From assembly GCA_021732845.1 (NCBI GenBank), contig JAKFUF010000047.1, positions 24,155-88,154 on the forward strand: a DNA stretch of 64,000 bases, written 5' to 3'. The position numbers and the translations under genes were made by a program. Of this stretch, positions 8,251 through 16,747 are shown in pieces. The notes below the pieces were generated by a model that saw only the letters and a program-made list of their open reading frames with translations, searched no databases and had not been told where the DNA came from. How positions within the stretch are numbered: the first letter of the stretch is position 1; each line of letters opens with the position of its first letter. Source of the DNA: Planctomycetaceae bacterium. Its GTDB lineage: Bacteria; Planctomycetota; Planctomycetia; Planctomycetales; Planctomycetaceae.

Positions 8251-9825
8251 TTACCAAGCCCCACTGCAGGCCGCATATCCCCAGGCTGTGAACAGCCCGG
8301 CCGTGACCGCGAGCACCGCGATCAGCAGATTGCGGCGGGTGTCCGAAAGGCGTCTTAGAGATTGCGCGGGCTCGGTGACCGGCACTGCCTGGGGACGAGC
8401 AGGGACGCGCTGGGGAACTTTGGCGGGAACCGGGAGCGGCTCCAATTTCTTGCGTGGCTGCGCTTCAACGGCCACACGCTTGACCGGCGTCTCCATGACG
8501 GCTGTCACCCCGCTGGTCTGTGCGACGGCAGATTTGGCGAGAGTGGTTTTGGAAGTCGGCGAGCCGGAGATCACGGTCTCGGCCACGCTTTGCACGCTGC
8601 GAAGAGCGGGGACGGCGGGCAGGGGCTTGGAGCGGCGGCGAACGATGGGGGTCCCTTCCACGTCGCTTGACACTTGGTCCGCCGAGGGCTGCGGGGCCGA
8701 TTTCGCCGGGGAGGCCGGCACCGCGGACATTCCGCCCAGCGTCGCCACCAGTCCAAGATTCTTTTGCTTCCAATTGTCCGGTGCGTTGGCCACAAGCCAC
8801 TGGCCCAGAGCGGCCGCCGCTTCCGCAGCGGTCTGATAGCGGCTGGCGGCGGACTTGGCCATCATTTTCTCCAAGACGGCCACAAGCGAATCTGGCAGCT
8901 CCGGGCGGCGGCGTTTGACCGACGGCGGGGTCTTGGTCTGGTGCGCCAACAGCCGCTGAACCAGCGTCCCCTCCGTGAAGGGCGGATGTCCGCAAAGCGC
9001 GAAATACAGGGTGCAGCCGAGGCTGTAGATGTCGGCGCGGGCGTCCACCTTGTGGCTGTCGATGGCCTGCTCCGGGGCGAGGTAATCGGCGGTGCCCAAC
9101 ACCTTCTCGTCGTGCTTGATCGTCAGCGACTCGACTTCCGTGGAACGGAAAAAGCGCGCCAAGCCCAGGTCAAGCAGCTTGACCGTTCCCTGAGCATCGA
9201 TCAGCAGGTTCTCGGGTTTGACATCGCGATGGACCAAGCCCGCCAGATGGGCGTGATGCAGCCCTTCCGCCGCCTGCCGGACAATGTCCACCGCCGCCAC
9301 AACGTCCAAAGTCCCCTGTTCACGCTGCAGTTTTTCCAGGTTCTTGCCTTCGACGTATTCCATCACGAGGTAATGAACGTCGGTCCCGCCTTCGGACTGC
9401 ATGTCAACATCGTAGGCGCGGACGATGTTGGCATGGTTGAGCGAAGCCACGGCGCGGGCCTCGCGGTGGAAGCGACCAAGATACGAAGTGTCCTTGACCT
9501 TGGCGGCGGGCAGCACCTTGATGGCGCAGCGGCGTTCCATCATCGTGTGTTCGGCGAGATACACCGAACTCATCTCGCCCGCGCCCAGCAGCGAGAGCAG
9601 CTTATAACGGCCCAGCAAGAATCCCTTGTGCCGCCCCTGCAGCAGTTTCTCCGCCTGCCACTCGGTCAGCACCTGGCGGCGCACCAACGCCTCCGCCAGG
9701 ACGGCCGCCGAATGCGTTTCGCTCCCTGGAATCTCCAGCAGCACCGCATCGAGCCGGCCGGCTTCAACCAGTCCGCTCTGACGAGCACCAGCGAGAAAGG
9801 AATTGACGGTGAGCTTGAGGGACAT
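8251..9825 (-). CDS. Hanks-type serine/threonine protein kinase with C-terminal membrane anchor (524 aa)
   Basis: Residues about 1-70 are an N-terminal helical region common in planctomycete kinases. The kinase domain covers about 75-335: glycine loop LGAGEMSSVYLAE (the third glycine is Ser), catalytic Lys in CAIKVL (about residue 103), HRDVKPENLL (about 199), metal-binding DLG in place of DFG (about 219), and TADYLAPEQ. A low-complexity Pro/Ala/Val region precedes one membrane helix near the C-terminus. It should phosphorylate cytosolic proteins from the membrane. ATG 9825 has CGGAG upstream. A family C repeat lies 36 bp upstream, inside any leader transcript. Confidence 0.93.
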   Translation of the reverse strand: MSLKLTVNSFLAGARQSGLVEAGRLDAVLLEIPGSETHSAAVLAEALVRRQVLTEWQAEKLLQGRHKGFLLGRYKLLSLLGAGEMSSVYLAEHTMMERRCAIKVLPAAKVKDTSYLGRFHREARAVASLNHANIVRAYDVDMQSEGGTDVHYLVMEYVEGKNLEKLQREQGTLDVVAAVDIVRQAAEGLHHAHLAGLVHRDVKPENLLIDAQGTVKLLDLGLARFFRSTEVESLTIKHDEKVLGTADYLAPEQAIDSHKVDARADIYSLGCTLYFALCGHPPFTEGTLVQRLLAHQTKTPPSVKRRRPELPDSLVAVLEKMMAKSAASRYQTAAEAAAALGQWLVANAPDNWKQKNLGLVATLGGMSAVPASPAKSAPQPSADQVSSDVEGTPIVRRRSKPLPAVPALRSVQSVAETVISGSPTSKTTLAKSAVAQTSGVTAVMETPVKRVAVEAQPRKKLEPLPVPAKVPQRVPARPQAVPVTEPAQSLRRLSDTRRNLLIAVLAVTAGLFTAWGYAACSGAW

Positions 9826-9860
9826 GGGGACGCTCCGAGAATGCGAGAGGTGATCGGGGG

Positions 9861-10029
9861 AATGACCCAATGACCAATGAAATAATGACCAATGAAATAA
9901 TGACCAATGTTTTTATGAACGCGCGAAAACGAGGTATACGACGTTGTTCTGTCTGTTTCACCCACATTTATGGCTTTGGCTTCGTCATTCCACGTGCCTA
10001 AAGGAATTCGACATTGGGTCATTGGTCAT
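9861..10029. repeat. Family C inverted-pair repeat with internal 15-nt tandem
   Basis: 9861-9909 is AATGACCCAATGACCAATGA followed by two further ATAATGACCAATGAA units. 10011-10029 is ACATTGGGTCATTGGTCAT, the reverse complement of the left end. The pair brackets about 100 bp with no gene, between the FKBP stop and the kinase start. This fills most of the 298-bp gap. Confidence 0.75.
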
Positions 10030-10123
10030 CTACCGTGGAATTGCGAGACACCGACAGTGGATCAAAATGGCTTGCGCCAGCGAGCTGATCCACGATAGGT
10101 GTGTCGCAATTCCGCAAACTGAC

Positions 10124-10543
10124 TCAGTCATTGCGCAGCACCACGATCTCAAACTCCAGCGTCTCCCCCGCCAGCGGGTGATTCGCATCCAGGACGGCGT
10201 GGTCCTTCTCCAGCACGCGGACCCAGACATCCAGTTCCTTGTCGTCGACCACGGCCACGAGTTGTTCTCCTTCTTCGATGCGCTCCGGCAGTTCGCGGCG
10301 GGAGACCACCTGTTGCAGTCGGGCATTGCGGATCCCGAATGCCTGTTCCGGCCCCACTGTCACGCAGCGCCGCTCCCCCGCCCGCATCCCCAACACAGCG
10401 TGGCTCACACCGGCGATCACGCCGTCGCCGCCAGCCACGAACTGCACCGGCTCGCGATGCATGGACGTTTCGACGACCACCCCGCTGCTGGAGCGTGCCG
10501 TGTAATGCACACTGACTGCCTGTCCCGCGCGAACTTCACTCAT
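10124..10543 (-). CDS. FKBP-type peptidyl-prolyl isomerase, SlyD-like (139 aa)
   Basis: The protein begins with the FKBP half-domain pattern (VSVHYTARSSSGVVVETS), followed by a central insert-in-flap segment (GEQLVAVVDDKELDVWVRVLE) and the closing FKBP strand (LAGETLEFEIVVL). This is the SlyD arrangement, a cytosolic folding helper combining proline isomerase and chaperone activity. Its metal-binding His-rich tail is missing. AAGGTGG precedes the start. Its ATG overlaps the TGA of the TPR gene (ATGA at 10540-10543), which implies translational coupling and a shared task, perhaps folding or assembly of the TPR and helical partners encoded upstream. Confidence 0.85.
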   Translation of the reverse strand: MSEVRAGQAVSVHYTARSSSGVVVETSMHREPVQFVAGGDGVIAGVSHAVLGMRAGERRCVTVGPEQAFGIRNARLQQVVSRRELPERIEEGEQLVAVVDDKELDVWVRVLEKDHAVLDANHPLAGETLEFEIVVLRND

Positions 10544-12246
10544 GATGCCACCTTGGAAGAAGGCTTCTTTCGCTGTTTCTTTTGACGGCGCTTCGACTTG
10601 CTGGCAACCGGCTGAAACAGCGAGTTCTCCAGTGACACGGCCGCCTCCGCCAGGAGCGTGACTTCCGCAGCCACCACATCCGGCGCGGCCATCCGTGGGT
10701 CGGCATCCGGGAGCGCATGCCACCCATACAGTTCGTCGATCGCCAGTGTTTCGGTCGTGTTCACGGGCGTTGGCGGCTGCGTGCCGCCGAACGCCCGTTG
10801 CAGCCGCTGTCGAATCTCCACGACATCGGCATGCTCGGAGCCCAGGCGTGATTCCCGGATCTGCAGGGCTCGCTTCAACGCCACCTCGGCCGCGGCCGCT
10901 TCATGGCGGGACAATTCCACCTCGGCCAGTCCCAGCAGCGTTCGCGCCACCTCAAGATGCTGCATGCCGAGCGATTGCTCCTGGATGGCCAGCGCCTGCA
11001 GATGCCAATGGTGGGCCCGTTCGAAATCGCCCTGCGCCGCGGCCAGTCCTGCCAGGAGATTCAAAGTCGTGGCGATCTGCGGATCGGCGGCAACTCGTTT
11101 CGACTGCTGCAGCTTCAGGGTCCGGGTCCACATCTGACGGGCATGCTCGAACTGCCCCGCCGCCTGATACATCTGTCCGAGCAGTCGCAGCGTCACGGCG
11201 ATCTGCGGATGCCCCGGACCCAAGAGTTTGACATCGAGCGCCAGTGCCTCCCGCAGGGCTGTGTCCGCTTCCCGCAGGTTGCGGTTGGCCAGATGCAGTT
11301 CGGCAATGCCACGCAGGGTGCGTGCGAGGTGCGGATGGCCGTGGGGGTGAATCTGCCGGTGGATGGCGAGGGCCTGCCGATAGTGTTTCTCGGCTGAGGG
11401 GAGACGTCGGGCTTCGATCTTCAGCAGTGCCAGGTTGCACAGGGCCTGTGCGACCAGCGGGTGGCACAAACCGAACGCCCGGGTGCAGAGGTTCAACGCC
11501 TCGCGGGTGTACTTCTCGGATTCCGTAAATCGCCCCTGCATCCGCAAGACTTCCGCCAGGTTGCTGAGCGGACGGACCAAAGCGGGATCTTTTTTTCCGA
11601 CAGACGGTGTGCTGAGCCGCAGGTTCTGGCGGAACAGCCGTTCTGCCATGTGATACTCGCCGCGTGCGGCATGCAGCGCGCCCAGATTGTTCAGCGTTCG
11701 CAAGACCAGCGGGTGCGTGAAGGGCAGCTCGGCATCTTCCCGGAGCAGAGCCAGCGCGCGTTCGCCATGGGCTGTCGCCTCGCGATACTTGGCTTGCTCG
11801 AAACAGACTTCCGCGAGGTGATTCCAGAGTGTGCCCAGGACCTCACCGGGAGGCGGTTCGACATGGGACTGGGTGACGCAGGCGGCGGTGAGCCACGCTT
11901 CGGCCCGCGCCCAGTTGCCGGACGCAATCGCGAGGGCCGCCAACTGCTTCAACGTCGTGAACAGCCGCGGATCCTCTGCACCGTAGGCCAGCGTTCGGAG
12001 CCGCAGCAATTCCTCATACAGGGGCTCGGCGTCGGCAATCCGCCGCTGCCCCGCATACCAGTCCGCGAGGCGTTGCATTGGTTCCAGGAGACGGCGGTCG
12101 TCAGCCGGGAATTGCTGCCGCGCTTCATCCAAGTTGCCGATCAGAAACAGTTCCATCGACTCGCAGGACGGCGTCAACTCGATTGCCACATCGTTTGGCA
12201 CTGCATCTGCCGGCTGGCCCGCGCCTGCCGAATCCGGGCTGGGCAT
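10540..12246 (-). CDS. Tetratricopeptide repeat protein, kinesin-light-chain-like repeats (568 aa)
   Basis: At least nine degenerate repeats of about 42 residues with the pattern HP.(V/L)A.TL..LA...........A...ALA occupy residues about 80-490 (for example HPLVLRTLNNLGALHAARGE and HPQIAVTLRLLGQMYQAAGQ). This is the TPR_12/kinesin light chain type, a protein-binding superhelix with no catalytic part. The C-terminus is strongly basic (KSKRRQKKQRKK), which could bind nucleic acid or acidic membranes. No signal peptide is present. The start lies only 3 bp after the stop of the 902-aa gene and its stop overlaps the FKBP start, so the three form one operon. Confidence 0.85.
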   Translation of the reverse strand: MPSPDSAGAGQPADAVPNDVAIELTPSCESMELFLIGNLDEARQQFPADDRRLLEPMQRLADWYAGQRRIADAEPLYEELLRLRTLAYGAEDPRLFTTLKQLAALAIASGNWARAEAWLTAACVTQSHVEPPPGEVLGTLWNHLAEVCFEQAKYREATAHGERALALLREDAELPFTHPLVLRTLNNLGALHAARGEYHMAERLFRQNLRLSTPSVGKKDPALVRPLSNLAEVLRMQGRFTESEKYTREALNLCTRAFGLCHPLVAQALCNLALLKIEARRLPSAEKHYRQALAIHRQIHPHGHPHLARTLRGIAELHLANRNLREADTALREALALDVKLLGPGHPQIAVTLRLLGQMYQAAGQFEHARQMWTRTLKLQQSKRVAADPQIATTLNLLAGLAAAQGDFERAHHWHLQALAIQEQSLGMQHLEVARTLLGLAEVELSRHEAAAAEVALKRALQIRESRLGSEHADVVEIRQRLQRAFGGTQPPTPVNTTETLAIDELYGWHALPDADPRMAAPDVVAAEVTLLAEAAVSLENSLFQPVASKSKRRQKKQRKKPSSKVAS

Positions 12247-12249
12247 GAG

Positions 12250-14958
12250 CTAGTTCTCCGAGAAAATGTCGAAACTATGATTGGATGGCAGTTCTGATTC
12301 ATTCGCATCTGGACGCTTTGACATCACCCCTTCGTGGCTCGATTCGTGCGAATTGCGTTCGAGTGACGCCCTCAACTGGTTCAGTTCGGCGCGGCTCTCG
12401 CAGAAGTCGAGCCTGTGGAGCGTGACCTGCTCGAGCCGTTGGAGCCGGCGGGCCAGATCCGCTCGCACAGGTGCCGGGACCGCCTGGTCTTCGCAGGCCC
12501 GCTGGACTTCGGCTTGAATCTCCCGCAGCTCGTTGTGCTGAGCCACGCGGCACTCTTCGAGGCTGGCGTCCCGCTTCGCCCGGAGGGACTCAATGTCCAG
12601 CGGTCCGGACCACACATCCAACTCCAGGAGCCGCCCAGTGGCGACGTGATCGCCCAGGCTGCATTGAAGGTCGAACGCCTGCAACCAGCTCAACGCATCG
12701 GACTGGAGGTACCGGAGCACACTCCGTTCCAGGACCGGCAGTTCGACCGTCGGCATCCAGTGGTCGTCCATCCGCAGGTCGGCCATCTTCAACAGTTCGG
12801 CATGCACCACGCGGCGCGGGTCGGGCTCCCGCAGCGGCAGCGGAGCCCGGGTGGCGAACTGGTCTCGCAGCCGGCAGATCGCCTTGCGGCACTCAACCAC
12901 GCCGGTCTTGACCAACAGCGGAGTTTGGTCATGCACAAACAGGTCGAGTTCCAGCAGCACCTCGTCGGCGCGTTGCAGCACTTCGTTTCGGAGCTCCTCG
13001 CCATCGGGCGACAGCAGCAGCGAACCCGTTGCCGCACGGGCGTTCGAGACCCGCAGCCACCGCGCGGCGAGGTCGCTGGCGTCGCGGATGGCGGCCGCCA
13101 TTTCGGGGGGCAGCAGGATGCCCCGTGATGCCCCCGCAGGCTGCGACTGGCCAGCCGTGGGTTCAACACGCACTTCCGCCGCCAGCCGCTGAATTTCCTG
13201 GCGGACCCAGCCCCGCTCCTGATCCCGCTGCTCCCGCACTGGCAACAACAGGCGATCAATGATCTGGAACGCTTCCTGCCATTTGCTCCAGTTCAGCGCG
13301 GCTTCGCCGTGTCGCACCGCGGTGCTGGGATTGAGCGTCCAGTGGGCGTGTGTGAACAGGGGCGAAGACCGCTTGTACTGCACTGCATTCCTTGACAGTG
13401 CGGTGTACCAGTCTTCCGTCTCCTGTCGAAGTTCCGCGAGTTCGGCTTCACAGGATGGGTCGGCACATTGGGGCATGAACGCCTCGGCGGCGTTGCCCTG
13501 CATCCGGTCGCCATAGACGGCCACCCGGCTGCAGAAGTTGTAGAGCTGCGCCAATCCGGGGTGGATGCGGAACGAACGCAGAATGTTCGACGCCGCGGTG
13601 GACGACGCGACCAGTGCCGGGCCGAGCGTCGCGGCACGCAGCAGGAAGCTGATCCCCTGTTGCCAGTCGGCGGAACCTTCCGTCAGCATTCCCGTCCGAA
13701 ATTTCGAGAAGTCCTCCTCGAGAGCCCGCGACATCTCACCCTTCGGATAGCACACCTTGGGGCTCAGGGCCAGGGCGTGAATGAGCCACGACGGCGGCAC
13801 GGCATGTCCAGCACCGCCACGCTCTTCCAGGCAGCGGGTCAGATGGAATGCAAGCCCCGTCCGATTCTCGGCCAGCAGATGCTGGACCAGTTCCGCCTGC
13901 AACCGGTTGCGTTCGCTCCCTGAAGCATTCTCGACAGCATGCGCCATCCCGGCCAGCCGCAATGACACCGACGACGGCGAGTTTCGTGGCGGATCGCGCG
14001 GGGCTTCGGCAAAGGCGCTGGCGTTGCCCTTGATGACAATCCGCTCGCTGGTCGCCGGCAGCGGCTTTTTCACCGGTGTTTCATCCCATACCGACTGCGA
14101 GGCTGAGTCCTCCGGGTCATCAAACACGGATACGTGTGGGACGAGCTGGGACGAGGGCGGCTGTACCGGAAGTTGGGTGGCGGGAGCCGGAACTGGTCGC
14201 GCCACGGGGATGGCAGCCAATGCCACGGGAGCCTTCAACATCGCCGGAACGGTCACCACCTTCGCGATGGGAACCGCGGGTTTGATGGCTGCGGCAACGA
14301 CCGCGATTGGTGTGGGTTGAACAGGAACATGGGCCACGCGGACAACCCGGCCACGGGCGATCGCCGTCGCCAGCGGACGGCCGAAGCATTCGGTCACCTG
14401 ATCGTTGAGCTGCGTCCAACGGTCGTCGGACAAGTCGTTCGCCTGGTCGACCAGCTCCAGCACGGCACACAGCGGATGTTTGCCGGAACGCAGGTGTTCA
14501 ACGTCCTGGGGCAGTTCGGCTGCGGGAGCAGATTGCAGCAGGTTGAGCAGGCGGGCGGCCCGGTCCTGACAGGTCAAGAGGACCGGTGCGTTCTCCGCCG
14601 CACCGCTGACATGTTGGAGTTGCAGCACGTCCTGAAGCAGGGACCGCAACTGCTGCCGAGAGCGCAGATCGAACTGAGCCACGAGTTCGTCGAGCGTCAC
14701 TGGATGTGTGGCTTCGCCCATGAGCTGCGAAGCGAGGAACACCGACCGATTGCGAAACTCGGCCATTTCACCGAGCAGTTCCGCGGCGACTGGCGTTCCG
14801 CTGGCGGCGAGTTGTTCAGCGCTGGACGCGAACTTGTCAGCCAGCCTGCTCCGCCACGCCTGGAGCAGATCGAGTTCGACCTGCCAGCGTTCAAGCGCCG
14901 CGGCCGTGGCGACGTTTGAGGTCGATCGTTCCGGAGAGACAGGGTGTGGCGGCAGCAT
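12250..14958 (-). CDS. Large uncharacterised helical protein sharing a domain with the 194-aa neighbour (902 aa)
   Basis: No known family is recognised. The N-terminal 200 residues are helical and end in LATAIARGR. The same pattern (HPL.AVLELV....LDD..W..L...VT..FGR.LATAIAR) is found in the protein encoded at 15548-16132, so the two genes share a duplicated domain. A Pro/Val/Ala-rich linker covers about 205-290. The remainder is Leu/Arg/Glu-rich and predicted helical, without membrane segments. GAGG precedes the ATG at 14958. It is closely followed by the TPR and FKBP genes, so it probably belongs to the same complex. Confidence 0.7.
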   Translation of the reverse strand: MLPPHPVSPERSTSNVATAAALERWQVELDLLQAWRSRLADKFASSAEQLAASGTPVAAELLGEMAEFRNRSVFLASQLMGEATHPVTLDELVAQFDLRSRQQLRSLLQDVLQLQHVSGAAENAPVLLTCQDRAARLLNLLQSAPAAELPQDVEHLRSGKHPLCAVLELVDQANDLSDDRWTQLNDQVTECFGRPLATAIARGRVVRVAHVPVQPTPIAVVAAAIKPAVPIAKVVTVPAMLKAPVALAAIPVARPVPAPATQLPVQPPSSQLVPHVSVFDDPEDSASQSVWDETPVKKPLPATSERIVIKGNASAFAEAPRDPPRNSPSSVSLRLAGMAHAVENASGSERNRLQAELVQHLLAENRTGLAFHLTRCLEERGGAGHAVPPSWLIHALALSPKVCYPKGEMSRALEEDFSKFRTGMLTEGSADWQQGISFLLRAATLGPALVASSTAASNILRSFRIHPGLAQLYNFCSRVAVYGDRMQGNAAEAFMPQCADPSCEAELAELRQETEDWYTALSRNAVQYKRSSPLFTHAHWTLNPSTAVRHGEAALNWSKWQEAFQIIDRLLLPVREQRDQERGWVRQEIQRLAAEVRVEPTAGQSQPAGASRGILLPPEMAAAIRDASDLAARWLRVSNARAATGSLLLSPDGEELRNEVLQRADEVLLELDLFVHDQTPLLVKTGVVECRKAICRLRDQFATRAPLPLREPDPRRVVHAELLKMADLRMDDHWMPTVELPVLERSVLRYLQSDALSWLQAFDLQCSLGDHVATGRLLELDVWSGPLDIESLRAKRDASLEECRVAQHNELREIQAEVQRACEDQAVPAPVRADLARRLQRLEQVTLHRLDFCESRAELNQLRASLERNSHESSHEGVMSKRPDANESELPSNHSFDIFSEN

Positions 14959-15096
14959 CGAGACAGCCTCGAGAAGTGGGTGATTTCTTGTCCTGTCGCA
15001 CGGCCTTCCCAGGCCGTGGATGCATTCAATCGACGTGCCGCGCCAGGTTCACCAGCGGGCAGAGCTTGCCAGTGGGCCAGGATGCCCATCCAACGG

Positions 15097-15387
15097 TCAA
15101 TTCCGGCTCAGCACGGCGTGGATGCTTTCACCCTCGACGAGGTCATGCGCCAGTTCCTGTTCAAACGTCAGGGCGGACGAACGGTTGGGGGCAGGAGCTG
15201 AAACCTGTGTGGAAGACTGCGACGCGGACATGGGAGCCGGTACTCCGTCAGCGTCCATCTTGCCGTTGAGGGCGGCGATCAGTGCCTCGTAGACCGCCTG
15301 TTGGACGACAGGGGAGTTGAACGAGTTGACCACCGAAGCCATGTTCGGCAGGTTGGTGAGCAGGGTGCGATAACGAAGTGCGCTCAT
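15097..15387 (-). CDS. Small uncharacterised protein (96 aa)
   Basis: No family is recognised. The first 50 residues look helical (MSALRYRTLLTNLPNMASVV and on), followed by a Ser/Ala/Pro-rich linker and a short acidic helix (FEQELAHDLVEGESIHAVL). It lies between the two genes that share the paralogous domain, on the same strand, with gaps of 160 bp and 138 bp. Start 15387 is favoured over 15468 because the longer version adds a poorly structured leader, but the ribosome site is weak. Confidence 0.5.
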   Translation of the reverse strand: MSALRYRTLLTNLPNMASVVNSFNSPVVQQAVYEALIAALNGKMDADGVPAPMSASQSSTQVSAPAPNRSSALTFEQELAHDLVEGESIHAVLSRN

Positions 15388-15547
15388 TTCGAGTAGCCCT
15401 GGTTTGAATCGTTTTGAAAGGTGTGCTGAACGAGACGCAGAAAAAACAACGGTGAGATTGATGTCCATCCAGCAGCGAGCGCCTTCAGGGACAACGCATG
15501 AAGTTGTTGGTCAAGCCGGCCGGTCCGGCAAAGTGGTGCGGGCATGG

Positions 15548-16132
15548 TCATTCTTTGTCCGGTCCCTGGCACTTCAGTTTTCGGCGGGCGATGGCGGTCG
15601 CCAGTTCCCTGCCAAACGCCTGTGTGACGATCTCGTGCAGCGCGTCCCAGGTCTGGTCATCCAGGCGGGCGTCGTCTGTCACCAAAGTCAGCACCGCCCG
15701 CAGCGGATGATGCTCCTGAAGAACCTCCGCCGTGCATTGCCGCACACACGTACGGTCGTCCTCCTCAAGTTCGCGCCGCAGTTCCCAGGCGAGCTTTCGG
15801 GCGGCCTGCAAGGCGGCGACTTCACGGCCTTCGACATGCCGGATGGCTTCGACACGGTCCAGTACGCCAAGCGCCCGCCGCGTCTGCTGACGCGATTGAA
15901 AGCACCGTTCCATCTCGAGAACCGAGACGGGCACGGGGCCGTCTGGCTGCAACTGCGCGGCCGCTTCGGCAAACCGCTGTGAAAAGTCGCGGAGTTCCGT
16001 GAGCAGGTCGGCCGCTGGAACTTCACTCTGCTCTCGCAGCCGTTTGGCGGTGGCCGACAGGGCTGCGGCGAGCCGCACGCTCCGATCGCGGAGTTCAAGC
16101 AGGGGAGGCGGCATCAGATCCAGATCAGACAT
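15548..16132 (-). CDS. Uncharacterised helical protein, paralogue of the N-terminal domain of the 902-aa protein (194 aa)
   Basis: No named family is recognised. The whole protein corresponds to the first 200 residues of the 902-aa product: both have a helical start, a central Arg-rich helix, then HPLRAVLTLV, a W-containing helix and FGRELATAIARRK at the end. The start at 16132 (MSDLDLMPPP) is chosen because the upstream extension to 16504 would translate the intergenic TTTTCGA repeat. It is the first gene of the minus-strand cluster and lies opposite the transsulfuration gene across a 615-bp divergent gap. Confidence 0.65.
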   Translation of the reverse strand: MSDLDLMPPPLLELRDRSVRLAAALSATAKRLREQSEVPAADLLTELRDFSQRFAEAAAQLQPDGPVPVSVLEMERCFQSRQQTRRALGVLDRVEAIRHVEGREVAALQAARKLAWELRRELEEDDRTCVRQCTAEVLQEHHPLRAVLTLVTDDARLDDQTWDALHEIVTQAFGRELATAIARRKLKCQGPDKE

Positions 16133-16397
16133 CGTGGCATCCCAGAAACAGGCTGGCCGTATGTGAAGTGAAGCCTGATGCAAATCCCGTTCACGCTGTT
16201 CAGAATTTTTGTCGTTCGCGGCCATGCCGCTCTGAACCGTAATGCCGTTGCCGACTTTGACGGGAAACGCGGCCGACAATTCCGCGCATGCCGATCCTGC
16301 CGCGCCAGAAATCGTGAACAGTGTCAACCGGCGCGCGAACGTCCCACGGGATCGCGTCGCCATGGCACAACGAACGTGGCAGAAAGGCAACGGGAAG

Positions 16398-16542
16398 CAT
16401 TTTCGATTTTCGATTTTCGATTTTCGATTGGTGGTACCGCCAAAATCGAAAAGTTGCCGAAGGCGATCTCTCTCAGAACAGTTTCGCTTGCGCGATCGGC
16501 CCACGTGTCACGGCTGCAATCGAAAATCAAAAATCGAAAATG
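16398..16542. repeat. Family B inverted-pair repeat (TTTTCGA heptads)
   Basis: 16398-16430 holds more than four perfect TTTTCGA heptads between CA and TTG. 16517-16542 is its reverse complement with one heptad fewer and one mismatch. A further CAAAATCGAAAAG lies at 16441. The 145-bp unit sits in the 615-bp divergent gap 16133-16747. Apart from it and a weak promoter candidate at 16591-16618, I see nothing there. Confidence 0.75.
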
Positions 16543-16590
16543 GCCCTGCCTTGCGAGCGCAGACCAATTCAACATACTCAAGATCGCTTG

Positions 16591-16618
16591 TTGTCCTGTT
16601 TGGCCATTGCCGTATGAG
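16591..16618 (+). promoter_or_regulatory. Candidate sigma70-type promoter for the transsulfuration gene
   Basis: TTGTCC at 16591-16596 and TATGAG at 16613-16618 are separated by 16 bp, about 130 bp upstream of the start codon. The match is only moderate, and no methionine or SAM riboswitch pattern was found in the leader. Confidence 0.25.
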
Positions 16619-16747
16619 TCCAACCCGGGTGCTGGCGACAAAATTCTTTGAGCTCCAGGCCAATTCGCCGGTCCATCTGGCGGCGAGTCGTTTTTGACCG
16701 AACCAATTTCACATCCACGCATAAAGAGAAACTGCAAGGCTCCGGCA

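Noticed and set aside
9861..9909. CRISPR-like array
   Set aside because: Units are 7-15 nt, contiguous and without spacers; no cas genes are present. The 87-bp tandem at 41302 is also not CRISPR.
16133..16504. N-terminal extension of the 194-aa protein
   Set aside because: It would translate the TTTTCGA repeats and adds no homology with the paralogous domain.
16133..16747. SAM riboswitch upstream of metB
   Set aside because: None of the known SAM riboswitch cores is visible; only repeats and a weak promoter are found.
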